Assembly (NCBI RefSeq): GCF_013415905.1
Contig: NZ_CP058909.1
Location: 4,650,001 to 4,714,000 of the forward strand
Length of the DNA: 64,000 nt
From: Halosimplex pelagicum
GTDB taxonomy: Archaea > Halobacteriota > Halobacteria > Halobacteriales > Haloarculaceae
Direction of reading: 5' to 3'
The translations under genes were made by a program, and so were the position numbers. A model generated the notes under the pieces. It saw only the letters and a list, made by a program, of their open reading frames with translations, did not search any database and had not been told where the DNA came from. This document shows positions 34,307-42,239 of the stretch, one piece after another; within the stretch, counting starts at the first letter, position 1; the number at the start of each line of letters is the position of its first letter.

Positions 34307-35764
34307 ATGAGCGACGGCGCGACGGTCCTGTGGGTCGACGAGCGGTCGGCGACCGGGGGAACCGGCGCGACCGAGGGCGACGGACCCGAACGGCTCGAAC
34401 GGGCCGGCTACGCCGTCGCCCGGTCGACGCCCGACTCGGTCGCCGACGCGCTCGCCGCCGACCGGCCGGAGTGCGCGGTCTGTGACACCGGCGCGCTCTC
34501 GGCGGCCGAAGCGGTCGAGGCCGTCGAGGCGGTCGAGGAGAGCGCGCACGCCCCGCCGGTCGTCGTGTTCGCACGCGACGGGGGCGAGTCGCTCGCCCAT
34601 CGAACCGTCGCCGCCGGCGCCGACGAGTACGTGCCCGCGTCGTCGGACCGCGTGCTCGTCGACGCCGTCGACCGCGCGGTCGACCGCGGTCGGGCGAGCG
34701 AGCGCGGCCGGGGAGCGAAGCGGCGGCTCGACGCGCTGTTCGCCGACACGCCGGATCCGGTCATCGAGTACGCGTTCGTCGACGGGCGGCCGATCGTCGA
34801 GTCGGTCAACCGGGCGTTCGTCGAGACGTTCGGCTACGACCGCGCGGTCGCCGTCGGCGAACCGCTCAACGACCTGGTCGTCCCCGAGGGCAAGCGCGAC
34901 GAGGCGGCGTCGCTCGACGAGCGCGTCCACGCGGGCGAGCGCCTCCACGTCCAGATAGAGCGCGAGACCACCGACGGGAGCCGGGAGTTCCTCTTCCGGA
35001 ACATCCCCGTCGAGTCCGGCGAGCGGGCGGCAGGCTACGCCGTCTACGTCGACATCACCGACCAGAAGGAGCGCGAGCGCCGGCTCCGCGAGCAGAACGA
35101 GCGACTCGACGAGTTCGCCAGCGTCATCGGCCACGACCTGCGCAACCCGATGGGCGCCGTGAAACACCGCATCGAGATGGCCCGCCGGACCGGCGACGAC
35201 CGCCACCTCGACGACGCGCTGTCGGCGCTCGACCGCATGGACGAACTGCTGCGCGACCTCCTCCGGATGGCCCGCCAGGGCGAGAAACTCGGCGAGACCG
35301 AGCCCGTCTCGCTCGCGGAGGTCGCCCGCACCGCCTGGGACCACATCGCCACCGGCGAGAGCTCGCTGGTCGTCACCGAGGACGCCACCGTCGTCGCCGA
35401 CCGCGGCCGGCTGACCCAGTTGCTGGAGAACCTGTTCGTCAACTCCGTCGAGCACGGCTCGACGAGCCCTCGGTCGCACGCTCCCGAGCACGGAGCCGCC
35501 GGCGACGAGCCCGGGACCGTCGAGGTCAGGGTCGGCGTCGACGGGGACGGCCGCGTCGTCGTCGAGGACGACGGACGGGGCATCCCCGTCGCGGACCGCG
35601 GAGAGGTGTTCGAATCCGGGTTCTCGACGGCCACCGACGGCACCGGCTACGGGCTTGCGATCGTCCGGCAGGTCGCGCGCGCTCACGGCTGGGAGGCCGC
35701 GGTGACCGAGAGCGCCGAGGGCGGCGCCCGCTTCGAGTTCCGCGGCGTCGAGTTCGCCGACTGA
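34307..35764 (+). CDS. Hybrid sensor: receiver-like, PAS, histidine kinase
   Basis: A 485 aa signal-transduction kinase. Residues about 5-120 resemble a receiver domain (VLWVDERSATG, CAVCDTGALSA, VVVFARDGG, AGADEYVPAS) with the phospho-Asp probably in CDTG. The PAS domain covers about 138-260 (FADTPDPVIEYAF, VNRAFVETFGY). HisKA follows with the H-box ASVIGHDLRNPMGAVKHRIE, then HATPase with N-box NLFVNSVEHG, G1 VEDDGRGIP and G2 GTGYGLAIVRQVARAHGWE. It has no membrane segments, so the signal is cytosolic. No dedicated response regulator is adjacent, as is usual in haloarchaea. Confidence 0.9.
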   Translation: MSDGATVLWVDERSATGGTGATEGDGPERLERAGYAVARSTPDSVADALAADRPECAVCDTGALSAAEAVEAVEAVEESAHAPPVVVFARDGGESLAHRTVAAGADEYVPASSDRVLVDAVDRAVDRGRASERGRGAKRRLDALFADTPDPVIEYAFVDGRPIVESVNRAFVETFGYDRAVAVGEPLNDLVVPEGKRDEAASLDERVHAGERLHVQIERETTDGSREFLFRNIPVESGERAAGYAVYVDITDQKERERRLREQNERLDEFASVIGHDLRNPMGAVKHRIEMARRTGDDRHLDDALSALDRMDELLRDLLRMARQGEKLGETEPVSLAEVARTAWDHIATGESSLVVTEDATVVADRGRLTQLLENLFVNSVEHGSTSPRSHAPEHGAAGDEPGTVEVRVGVDGDGRVVVEDDGRGIPVADRGEVFESGFSTATDGTGYGLAIVRQVARAHGWEAAVTESAEGGARFEFRGVEFAD

Positions 35765-35822
35765 CGCCGCCGTCGGAGCAAACGACACCTTCTTGACGCC
35801 GTCGGCGATACCGACAGAGTGC

Positions 35823-35906
35823 GCGCGGGTAGCCAAGCCAGGAAACGGCGCAGCGCTTAGGACGCTGTTCCGTAGGGATCCGCCGGTTCGAATCCGGTCC
35901 CGCGCA
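35823..35906 (+). tRNA. tRNA-Leu (anticodon UAG)
   Basis: An 84 nt class II tRNA. The acceptor stem is GCGCGGG paired with CCCGCGC plus discriminator A. The D arm is GCC/GGC, the anticodon stem CAGCG/CGCTG with loop CTTAGGA (anticodon TAG), the variable arm about 13 nt, and the T arm GCCGG-TTCGAAT-CCGGT. CCA is not encoded and no intron is seen. Its 3' 24 nt are repeated exactly at 36003-36026. Confidence 0.95.
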
Positions 35907-36026
35907 TACCGTCTCGAACGACAGTGAGAGACGTGTATGCGAAAGCGGATTCGAACCCTGGAAGGAACGCGCAGCGAGCGGGGCGAGCGAGCATTTCTTC
36001 CTCCGGTTCGAATCCGGTCCCGCGCA
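35883..36026 (+). repeat. Direct repeat of the tRNA-Leu 3' end (att-like scar)
   Basis: The 24 nt at 35883-35906 (T arm plus acceptor 3' strand) recur exactly at 36003-36026, giving a 120 nt period. The intervening DNA also holds an inverted copy of the T-loop core, GGATTCGAACC at 35947-35957. A duplicated tRNA 3' end is what tRNA-targeting integrases leave as attL/attR. The 96 nt between the copies is too short for an element, so it looks like a deletion scar or tandem micro-integration remnant. Confidence 0.6.
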
Positions 36027-36088
36027 CTACGTCGCGCTCGACTGTCGACGGCACGGTTCCGGCGAGCGACCCGCAAGTTGTAGGTAAG

Positions 36089-36097
36089 TTATAAATA
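36089..36097 (+). promoter_or_regulatory. TATA box deciding the AIM24 gene start
   Basis: TTATAAATA is a strong archaeal TATA box. The in-frame GTG at 36102 would lie upstream of the predicted transcription start, whereas ATG 36123 is 30 nt from the box centre, the normal leaderless spacing. Confidence 0.65.
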
Positions 36098-36122
36098 ATC
36101 GGTGAGCGACAACCCTGGTGAG

Positions 36123-36836
36123 ATGCGCTACACGATCGACAAGCGACCCAGCTACGCGGTGCTGGAGCTGGAGCTGGCGGAGGGTGAGGAGATCGAGACG
36201 AAGCCGGGTGCGATGATGACCCAGTCGGCGGGCATCGAGAACGAGACGAGCATCGGCGGCGACGACGGCGTGATGGGGATGGCGAAGCGGGCGATGAGCG
36301 ACGAGCGGGGGCTGATCGAGAACACCTACTACGCGACCGACGACGACGCCGAGGTGACGCTGGTGCCCGACCACCCGGGCGACATCACGGCGATAAACGT
36401 GAGCGAGCGGGGGCCGATCCGCTCGCAATCGGGGTCGCTGCTGGCGTGGGAGCCGCTGGTCGAGCGCTCGACGGAGATGAACAACCGGTCGAACCTCTTC
36501 TCGTCGGGTGAGCTGACGGTCCTCGGGATCTCGGGACAGGGGATGGCGTTCGTCTCCTCGTACGGGTCGATGTACGAGCAGCAGGTGACGCCCGGCGAAC
36601 CGCTGACGGTCGACGAGGACCACCTCGTGGCCTGGAGCGCGGGGCTGTCGATGGACCGGCGCAAGGACGGGAGCATCAAGTCGACGATGCTGGGCGGGGA
36701 GGGCTTCGTGACGGAGTTCTCCGGCGAGGGCCACGTCTGGCTGCAGACGCGCAACCCGCTGACGCTGATGAGCGGCGGCACCGAACACGAGGACGACGAC
36801 GGCGCGGGCGGCCCGAGCGTCGACGACTTCATCTGA
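36123..36836 (+). CDS. AIM24/TIGR00266 family protein
   Basis: A 237 aa beta-helix/barrel protein of the widespread TIGR00266/AIM24 family, whose biochemical role is unknown (the mitochondrial homologue affects inner-membrane organisation). Family landmarks: the opening [34 protein letters not shown], ALMSxE-like [26 protein letters not shown] and [21 protein letters not shown] near the end. A short acidic tail ([15 protein letters not shown]) closes the protein. The start was set by the TATA box at 36089-36097. Single gene. Confidence 0.9.
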   Translation: MRYTIDKRPSYAVLELELAEGEEIETKPGAMMTQSAGIENETSIGGDDGVMGMAKRAMSDERGLIENTYYATDDDAEVTLVPDHPGDITAINVSERGPIRSQSGSLLAWEPLVERSTEMNNRSNLFSSGELTVLGISGQGMAFVSSYGSMYEQQVTPGEPLTVDEDHLVAWSAGLSMDRRKDGSIKSTMLGGEGFVTEFSGEGHVWLQTRNPLTLMSGGTEHEDDDGAGGPSVDDFI

Positions 36837-36973
36837 GCGACACGACCGGCGCTTGCGGGACTGCAGTACTCCGGATCGCGGTGGCGACGGAGTTAACCCG
36901 TCGCCGCCGAACCCGACGGTATGACCGAAAGCGCGGGGAGCGAGTCCGACCGTTCCCCACGGAGGACCGAGCG

Positions 36974-37984
36974 GTGCGGGTAGTGCTGGCGGTCGGGACG
37001 ACGAAGACGGCGGCGATCGACGGGATCAGCGCGGCCGGGGCGGACCCCGACGCGATGGTCCACACGCCGAGCGCCGACGCGGAGATCGTCAGCTACGGCG
37101 AGCCGATCCGGGCGCCGGTCGTGCCGGTGAGTCCGACGGGGACGCCGACGCCGGCGCTGGTGACCCGGGCCGTGCGGGACCTCGTGGAGTTCGACCTGAC
37201 CGTCGTCGACGCCGGGCTGGCCGAACCGACGGGCGCGCCGACGGTGACGGTGGGCGCGCGACCCGGCGACGACGTTCGCGAGGAGGACCCGGTCGCGACG
37301 GCCCACGGCGCCTTCGAGGCCGCGCGACAGTTCGGGCGGGCGCTGCCCGACGACGCGATTTTCCTGGGCGAGTCGATCCCCGGCGGGACGACGACGGCGC
37401 TGGGCGTTCAGGCGGCGCTCGGCGAGCGCGAGGGGTCGGGTGCCGGAGCCGGCGTCTCATCCTCGCTGCCGGAGAACCCGGTCGAGCGCAAGCGCGAGGT
37501 CGTCGCCGAGGGGCTGGCGGCGAGCGGACTCGACGAGGGCGCGGCGGCGGGCGAGCCGAAGGTCGCGCTCCGGCGGATGGGCGACCCGGTGCTCGCCGTG
37601 GCCGCGGGGACCGCACTGGGCTGTCTGGAGACCGACACGGCCGTGACGCTGGCCGGCGGGACGCAACTGGCGACGGTCGCGGCGCTGTTGCGTCACGCGG
37701 GCGTCGAGCAGCGGCTCGAACTGGCGACGACGAGTTTCGTGGCCGCGGACCCGTCGGTCGACCTGGACGCCGTCGCCGACTCGCTGGACCTATCCGTGAC
37801 GGTCACCGACCCCGGGTTCGACGAGGGCGACCACCCGGCGTTCGACGGGTACCTCGCCGGCGAGGCCAAGGAGGGGGTCGCGATGGGCGGCGCGCTCGCG
37901 CTCGCCCGCGCCGCCGGCGTCCCGATGGCCGACGTTCGCGACCGCGTGCTGGCGCGCTACCGGGCGCTCCCGGACCTGTCATAA
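36974..37984 (+). CDS. cobT: CobT-like nicotinate-nucleotide-dimethylbenzimidazole phosphoribosyltransferase (TIGR00303)
   Basis: Archaeal CobT-family protein, 336 aa from GTG 36974, probably activating the lower-ligand base for cobalamin. Landmarks: [51 protein letters not shown] [14 protein letters not shown] and [13 protein letters not shown], with a C-terminal [18 protein letters not shown]. Start choice is uncertain. An in-frame GTG at 36881 would add 31 Arg-rich residues. An ATG at 36921, well placed after a GTTAACC box, is in another frame and stops after 20 codons. Cobalamin is needed by the methylaspartate mutase encoded at 45662-47605. Confidence 0.85.
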   Translation: MRVVLAVGTTKTAAIDGISAAGADPDAMVHTPSADAEIVSYGEPIRAPVVPVSPTGTPTPALVTRAVRDLVEFDLTVVDAGLAEPTGAPTVTVGARPGDDVREEDPVATAHGAFEAARQFGRALPDDAIFLGESIPGGTTTALGVQAALGEREGSGAGAGVSSSLPENPVERKREVVAEGLAASGLDEGAAAGEPKVALRRMGDPVLAVAAGTALGCLETDTAVTLAGGTQLATVAALLRHAGVEQRLELATTSFVAADPSVDLDAVADSLDLSVTVTDPGFDEGDHPAFDGYLAGEAKEGVAMGGALALARAAGVPMADVRDRVLARYRALPDLS

Positions 37985-37987
37985 GGG

Positions 37988-37995
37988 TTTTATTT
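37988..37995 (+). terminator. T-rich tract after cobT
   Basis: TTTTATTT lies 3 nt after the cobT stop in otherwise GC-rich DNA, typical of archaeal U-tract termination. Confidence 0.45.
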
Positions 37996-38108
37996 CGAGC
38001 GTCCGCGGAGAGTCGCGGACCCTCAGCACGGCCGTCACGCATGACGAGCGCGTGACACGGGTCAGACGTGCCGAAACGCTTTTTCCTGTCGGATGAATTG
38101 ATACGACA

Positions 38109-38912
38109 ATGACCGGGCTCGACGAGTTTCTGGAGGGGTTAGTCGCCGACGCGGACGCGGTCTGTCTGTTCTCCCCGGGGAAGTCCCACTACGAGACGCT
38201 GGCCGGCGACGACGTGGTGGTCGTCGGACCGGACAACGACGTGGAGGCCGACGCGTTCGTGAAGCTGCCGCTGGAGTTCGAGGACCTGCGCGACCGGATC
38301 CGCTTCGGCGTCGAGGGGGCCGTCGAACACGGCTACGTCGACGAGGACGCCGACCTGGTCTGTCTCGCGAAGGTGTTCGGCGAGGACGCCGACACGGTCG
38401 CTCGGGTCCGCGCCGACGAGTTTGAGAAGTCGGGCGTCTACGACCTGTTCGCCAACTCGCGGGCCGAGCCCTCCGTCATCCGCGACGTGCTGGAGGTGGC
38501 GGTCGAACTCGGCAAGAAGGGCCAGAAGGGCAAGCCCGTCGGCGCGCTGTTCGTCGTCGGCGACGCCGGGAAGGTGATGAACAAGTCCCGACCGCTCTCG
38601 TACAACCCCTTCGAGAAGTCCCACGTCCACGTCGGCGACCCGATCGTGAACGTGATGCTCAAGGAGTTCTCGCGGCTCGACGGCGCGTTCGTCATCTCCG
38701 ACTCCGGGAAGATCGTCTCCGCCTACCGCTACCTCGAACCCTCTGCGGAGGGCGTCGACATCCCGAAGGGGCTGGGGGCGCGTCACATGGCTGCCGGCGC
38801 GATCACGCGGGACACGAACGCCATCGCCATCGTCCTCTCGGAGAGCGACGGACTGGTCCGGGCGTTCAAGGCGGGCGAGCTCATCCTGGAGTTGGATCCG
38901 GAGGCGTACTGA
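38109..38912 (+). CDS. dacZ: Diadenylate cyclase (DacZ), c-di-AMP synthase
   Basis: Makes cyclic di-AMP from two ATP. The protein is 267 aa; the first 110 residues form a pyruvate-kinase C-terminal-like domain, as in archaeal DacZ. The DAC domain follows, with LDGAFVISDSGKIVSAYRYL (the DGA motif, near 195) and GLGARHMAAGAITRDTNAIAIVLSES (the RHR-x-A equivalent reads RHMAA, near 221). C-di-AMP controls osmolyte and potassium homeostasis and is essential in Haloferax. The stop codon overlaps the ATG of the MscS channel gene (TGATG), tying the synthase to an osmotic effector. Confidence 0.9.
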   Translation: MTGLDEFLEGLVADADAVCLFSPGKSHYETLAGDDVVVVGPDNDVEADAFVKLPLEFEDLRDRIRFGVEGAVEHGYVDEDADLVCLAKVFGEDADTVARVRADEFEKSGVYDLFANSRAEPSVIRDVLEVAVELGKKGQKGKPVGALFVVGDAGKVMNKSRPLSYNPFEKSHVHVGDPIVNVMLKEFSRLDGAFVISDSGKIVSAYRYLEPSAEGVDIPKGLGARHMAAGAITRDTNAIAIVLSESDGLVRAFKAGELILELDPEAY

Positions 38913-39700
38913 TGCAGATCGAGTGGCCCGATGTCGTCCGGTCGGTGTTCTCCGAGCGCGGCGCGTTCGCGGCGTCGATAGCGGTCCTGCTTTTCGGGGT
39001 GATCGGGAGCTACCTCGTCTGGCGCTGGACGCGGAAGTTCCTGCTGGGCGCCGGCGTCGGAGACGCCGTCGAGGGGACGCCCTTCGAACGCACCGCCCGG
39101 AGCTTCGGCACGTCGACGGTCGGCATCGTCTCGACCATCGCGGCCATCTTCGTCTACGTCCTCGCGATCGTCCTCGCCGTCAACGTCGCCCAGCTGGGCG
39201 ACACGGCCCTGTTCTGGAACACGCTGGTCGAGTTCCTCCCCAGCCTGTTCGTCGCCGCGTTCGCGCTGATCATCGGCCTCGTCGTCGGCGACAAAGCGAA
39301 ACTCCACGTCAGCGAGCGCCTCCGGAGCGTCAAACTGCCGGAGGTCAGCATCATCCCCGAACTCGTCAAGTACAGCGTCTTCTACGTCGCCATCCTCATC
39401 GCGCTCGGCCAGCTCGGCGTCGAGACGATGGCGCTGGTCGTCCTGCTGGGCGTCTACGCCCTCGCCATCGTCGTCGTCGCGCTCGTCGCCTTCTGGGACC
39501 TCCTCCAGTCGGGCGCCGCGGGCATCTACCTCCTGCTCCGGGAACCGTACAGCATCGGCGACCGCGTCCGCATCGACGACAACGAGGGGATCGTCCAGGA
39601 GGTCGATATGTTCACGACGCGCATCGAGAGCGACGGCGAGGAGTACATCGTCCCCAACCAGAAGGTCTTCTCCAGCGGCATCGTCCGCATCCGGAACTGA
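38912..39700 (+). CDS. MscS-type mechanosensitive ion channel
   Basis: Small-conductance mechanosensitive channel homologue, 262 aa. About five transmembrane segments (IAVLLFGVIGSYLVW, IVSTIAAIFVYVLAIVLAV, FVAAFALIIGLVVG, FYVAILIALGQLG, VVALVAFWDLLQSGAAGIYL) precede the MscS beta domain signature LLREPYSIGDRVRIDDNEGIVQEVDMFTTRI and VPNQKVFSSGIVR. The C-terminus ends soon after the beta domain, so the usual alpha/beta cytoplasmic cage is absent. The ATG overlaps the dacZ stop. It releases solutes on hypo-osmotic shock, and the coupling suggests control by or with c-di-AMP. Confidence 0.88.
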   Translation: MQIEWPDVVRSVFSERGAFAASIAVLLFGVIGSYLVWRWTRKFLLGAGVGDAVEGTPFERTARSFGTSTVGIVSTIAAIFVYVLAIVLAVNVAQLGDTALFWNTLVEFLPSLFVAAFALIIGLVVGDKAKLHVSERLRSVKLPEVSIIPELVKYSVFYVAILIALGQLGVETMALVVLLGVYALAIVVVALVAFWDLLQSGAAGIYLLLREPYSIGDRVRIDDNEGIVQEVDMFTTRIESDGEEYIVPNQKVFSSGIVRIRN

Positions 39701-39742
39701 ACCGGCCGGACCCTCCCGCCGCTCGCCACTGTCAGCCCCCGC

Positions 39743-40369
39743 TCACTCCTCGTCCCGGACAGTCGCCGGGACGCCCGCGACGGTCGCGCCGGGTGGCACG
39801 TCCTCGGCGACCAGCGAGTTGGCCGCGACCTGCGCGCCGGCGCCGATCTCGACGCCCGGGAGGACGACGGCGCCGGCGCCGATCATGGCCCGCTCGCCGA
39901 CGACGACCTCGCCGGTCCGGTACTCCTCCTGCAGGAACTCGTGGCAGAGGACGGTCGCGTCGTAGCCGACGATGGCGTGGTCCTCGACGGTGATGAGGTC
40001 CGGCCAGAACACGTCCGGCGTCGACTCCAGGCCCCACGCGACTCCCGTCCCGACCGTGACGCCGATACGGCGCAACAGCCAGTTTTTCAGCCGCATGCTC
40101 GGACACACCCGACAGACCAGGATGACGACGTAGTTGACCATCACCCGTAGCGGGTGCCGGGCCGCGGTCCAGTGGAAGATGGAGTTGTGCGGCCCCGCAG
40201 TCGCGTGACGAGTCACCCGGTCGTACCGCGGGTTCGAGCCGTCGCTGGCCGTCTCCGACTCGGTTCGGCCGCCGCGAGCGGCGTCGCTGGCCGCCTCGTC
40301 GTCGCCGTCCGCTCGCGTGTCGTCGCTCACGCTCGGGCGTTCGTGCGCCGCTGTCTTGAATCTCGTCAC
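39743..40369 (-). CDS. Left-handed beta-helix acyltransferase
   Basis: A 208 aa hexapeptide-repeat O-acetyltransferase-like protein. The disordered acidic N-terminus of about 45 residues is followed by a hydrophobic stretch (VMVNYVVILVCRVC), then hexapeptide turns (GVTVGTGVAWG, VFWPDLITVEDHAIVGYDATV, GEVVVGERAMIGAGAVVLPGVEIGAGAQVAANSLV). The His in VLCHEF is a candidate catalytic residue. Such enzymes acetylate sugars or other acceptors; the hydrophobic helix suggests membrane association. ATG 40369 is the furthest upstream start and the first 40 residues may not all be native. Confidence 0.82.
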   Translation of the reverse strand: MTRFKTAAHERPSVSDDTRADGDDEAASDAARGGRTESETASDGSNPRYDRVTRHATAGPHNSIFHWTAARHPLRVMVNYVVILVCRVCPSMRLKNWLLRRIGVTVGTGVAWGLESTPDVFWPDLITVEDHAIVGYDATVLCHEFLQEEYRTGEVVVGERAMIGAGAVVLPGVEIGAGAQVAANSLVAEDVPPGATVAGVPATVRDEE

Positions 40370-40411
40370 ATCGCTCGACGCCGCCGCAAAAAATAGCGCT
40401 CGCTCGCGAAT

Positions 40412-41719
40412 CTACGCGCCGGCTTCCGTCGCCGTGTCGGTCGCCGTTCCAGCGCCGGTGTCGGTCGCCGTTCCAGCGCCAGTGTCGGTCGCTGTGTCGG
40501 TACCGGTGTCAGTGGCCGTGTCGGTACCAGTGTCGGTCGCCGTTCCAGCGCCGGTGTCGGTCGCAGTGTCGGTACCGGTGTCGGTTTCGGTCGCCGTGCC
40601 GTCGTCCGTGGCGGTTTCGGTCTCGGTCTCCGTCTCGGTATCGGTGGCCGTTTCGGTCCCCATGTCGGTGGCAGTATCGTCTTCGGTCGCCATCTCGGGG
40701 AGCGAGACGGTCATCGTCGCGTCTTCCACGGGGATGACGGTGAACGAGGCGCCGGCAGGTGCGTCCTCGGGAGCCGCGTAGCCGGCGGCGAACACCGAGT
40801 ACGCGGTGCCACCCTCGACCGAGAGGTCGACGGTCGCGAGCACGTCGCCGGTCTCGTTGTCGCGGATCTCGACCGTGTAGTCACCGGCCGGGACGTTCAT
40901 GTAGTCCGTGGCGTTCTGGAACGAGAGGTTCTGTGCGAGGTAGGTCTCGTTCTCCTCCTGCTGGGCCGGCATCAGGTTGTCGACACCGACGGTATCGGTC
41001 GGCGTCGCGGTCGCACCCGCCTCGGTGGCCGTATCGGTCGCGCCGGCGACCGTCGAGGTGGGCGTCGCGGTCGGCGATCCCTGTGCGGTGGCCGTCTCGG
41101 TGGCCGTGCCGCTATCGGTCGCCGTCTCGGTTCCGGTCTCCGTTTCCGTCTCCGTCTCGGTGGCGGTTTCCGTTCCGGTCTCGGTCTCCGTCTCCTCGGT
41201 CGGTCCCTCGGTCACGACGACATCGACCGCGGGCGCGTCCGGCGAGAGGTGGACGAGGCTGACGGCAGCGGACTCGTTGTCCGGCTCCCAGGCGTTGTCC
41301 TCGAAGAGGACCGGTTCGAACTCGGCCTCGGAGTCGCTGGAGAACTCGCCGCTAGCGGCGAGCGTCCCGACCGTTCGCGGTTCGAGGGTCAGGTTCCCCT
41401 CGAACAACACGTTCGTCGGCTGGTCCGCGACCGAGATGGTCGCGGTGTGGTTGCCGCTCTCCAGCGCCAGGTACCCGGTCACGTCACCGAACTCCGCCCC
41501 TTCGACGACGGTCTCGTTGTCGACCGACACGTCAACCGCGGGTGCGTCCGGGGAGAAGTGCCCGATCCGGAGGTACGACGTGTCCTGAGTCTGTGTGGTC
41601 GTGTCCTCGTCTTCCTGTGCAGTGAACGACGACGCCGCCCCGCCCGCCGCGAGCGCGCTCACGACGAGTGTCAGAGCGACGGCTCCGACTATCGCTTTCG
41701 TGTATCTATCGTAAGTCAT
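40412..41719 (-). CDS. Secreted DUF4397 protein with Thr/Asp-rich repeats
   Basis: Extracellular protein of 435 aa. Signal peptide: AIVGAVALTLVVSALAAGGAAS. Two DUF4397-type domains start at about 49 (YLRIGHFSPDAPAVDVSVDN) and 152 (AVSLVHLSPDAPAVDVVVTE). The second is interrupted after its first strand by a Thr/Glu-rich insert (about 171-244) and then resumes (YMNVPAGDYTVEIRDNETGD). A C-terminal tail from about 345 to 435 repeats TDTGTDTA/TDTGAGTA units and is likely an O-glycosylated stalk. No lipobox or PGF sorting signal was seen. The repeats are purine-poor minisatellites at the DNA level. Confidence 0.85.
   Translation of the reverse strand: MTYDRYTKAIVGAVALTLVVSALAAGGAASSFTAQEDEDTTTQTQDTSYLRIGHFSPDAPAVDVSVDNETVVEGAEFGDVTGYLALESGNHTATISVADQPTNVLFEGNLTLEPRTVGTLAASGEFSSDSEAEFEPVLFEDNAWEPDNESAAVSLVHLSPDAPAVDVVVTEGPTEETETETGTETATETETETETGTETATDSGTATETATAQGSPTATPTSTVAGATDTATEAGATATPTDTVGVDNLMPAQQEENETYLAQNLSFQNATDYMNVPAGDYTVEIRDNETGDVLATVDLSVEGGTAYSVFAAGYAAPEDAPAGASFTVIPVEDATMTVSLPEMATEDDTATDMGTETATDTETETETETATDDGTATETDTGTDTATDTGAGTATDTGTDTATDTGTDTATDTGAGTATDTGAGTATDTATEAGA
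40428..40660 (-). repeat. Minisatellite encoding TDTGTDTA/TDTGAGTA units
   Basis: Degenerate tandem repeats of the plus-strand unit GTGTCGGT(C/A)(G/C)CC and relatives encode the Thr/Asp/Gly tail of the DUF4397 protein. A shorter related tract lies at about 40990-41215 inside the second domain. Copy number is likely to vary between strains. Confidence 0.75.
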
Positions 41720-42100
41720 GCGACTGAGGACAAGGCCGAGATACACTTTGTTATCCCCTGCCCACGGATCCGCCGCGAGACGTAAGCCCGAGCAACCGCC
41801 GACCGGTCGCGGCTAGTCCGAACTTTGTGTCACCGGATACCAGACGCAGCAGGCCGCCACACGCGACGTGAACGGGCGGTCCACCAGTGGGCCCCGCTTA
41901 CCGCCGGTAACAGCACGTTACTCGCGGTAGCGACCCGGGCCCCGCCCCGCTCCCGTCGGTCGGTCGGTTCCGGTGGCACTCGTACACGACGACGGACAGA
42001 ACTGCGAAAACCGGCATCCGGGTCGTACGTCGAAGCCGTGCGACTCGGTGGTCCGAACGGCGCCGTCGGTGGCACCGCTCGCGACAACTTCGAAGAGAGA
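41720..42100. other. Gene-free gap before tRNA-Gly
   Basis: I see no convincing gene in these 381 nt. A minus-strand GTGTATCTC near 41741-41749 may be the promoter of the DUF4397 gene. Open frames through the gap run into the antisense of tRNA-Gly and yield the well-known spurious AGRDLNPGH sequence. Confidence 0.6.
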
Positions 42101-42171
42101 TGCGCCGGCCGGGATTTGAACCCGGGCCATGAGCTTGGAAGGCTCAGGTCCTACCACTAGACCACCGGCGC
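42101..42171 (-). tRNA. tRNA-Gly (anticodon UCC)
   Basis: A 71 nt tRNA on the minus strand. Acceptor stem GCGCCGG/CCGGCGC with discriminator A, D arm GTC..GGAC, anticodon stem TGAGC/GCTCA with loop CTTCCAA (anticodon TCC), T arm with TTCAAAT loop. CCA is not encoded and there is no intron. Confidence 0.94.
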
Positions 42172-42239
42172 GCATCCGTTCGTTTCACACCGCGAAGTAA
42201 GGGTGTTTCCTTTCGGCTCGAACCGGTTGCCGGCCCCGC

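Noticed and set aside
35935..36030. A second, broken tRNA gene
   Set aside because: Only the 3' 24 nt match; no D arm, anticodon arm or 5' acceptor strand is present, so it is a repeat scar rather than a tRNA.
41825..42160. Open frame ending at tRNA-Gly
   Set aside because: Its end reads the antisense of the tRNA (AGRDLNPGH), a known spurious pattern.
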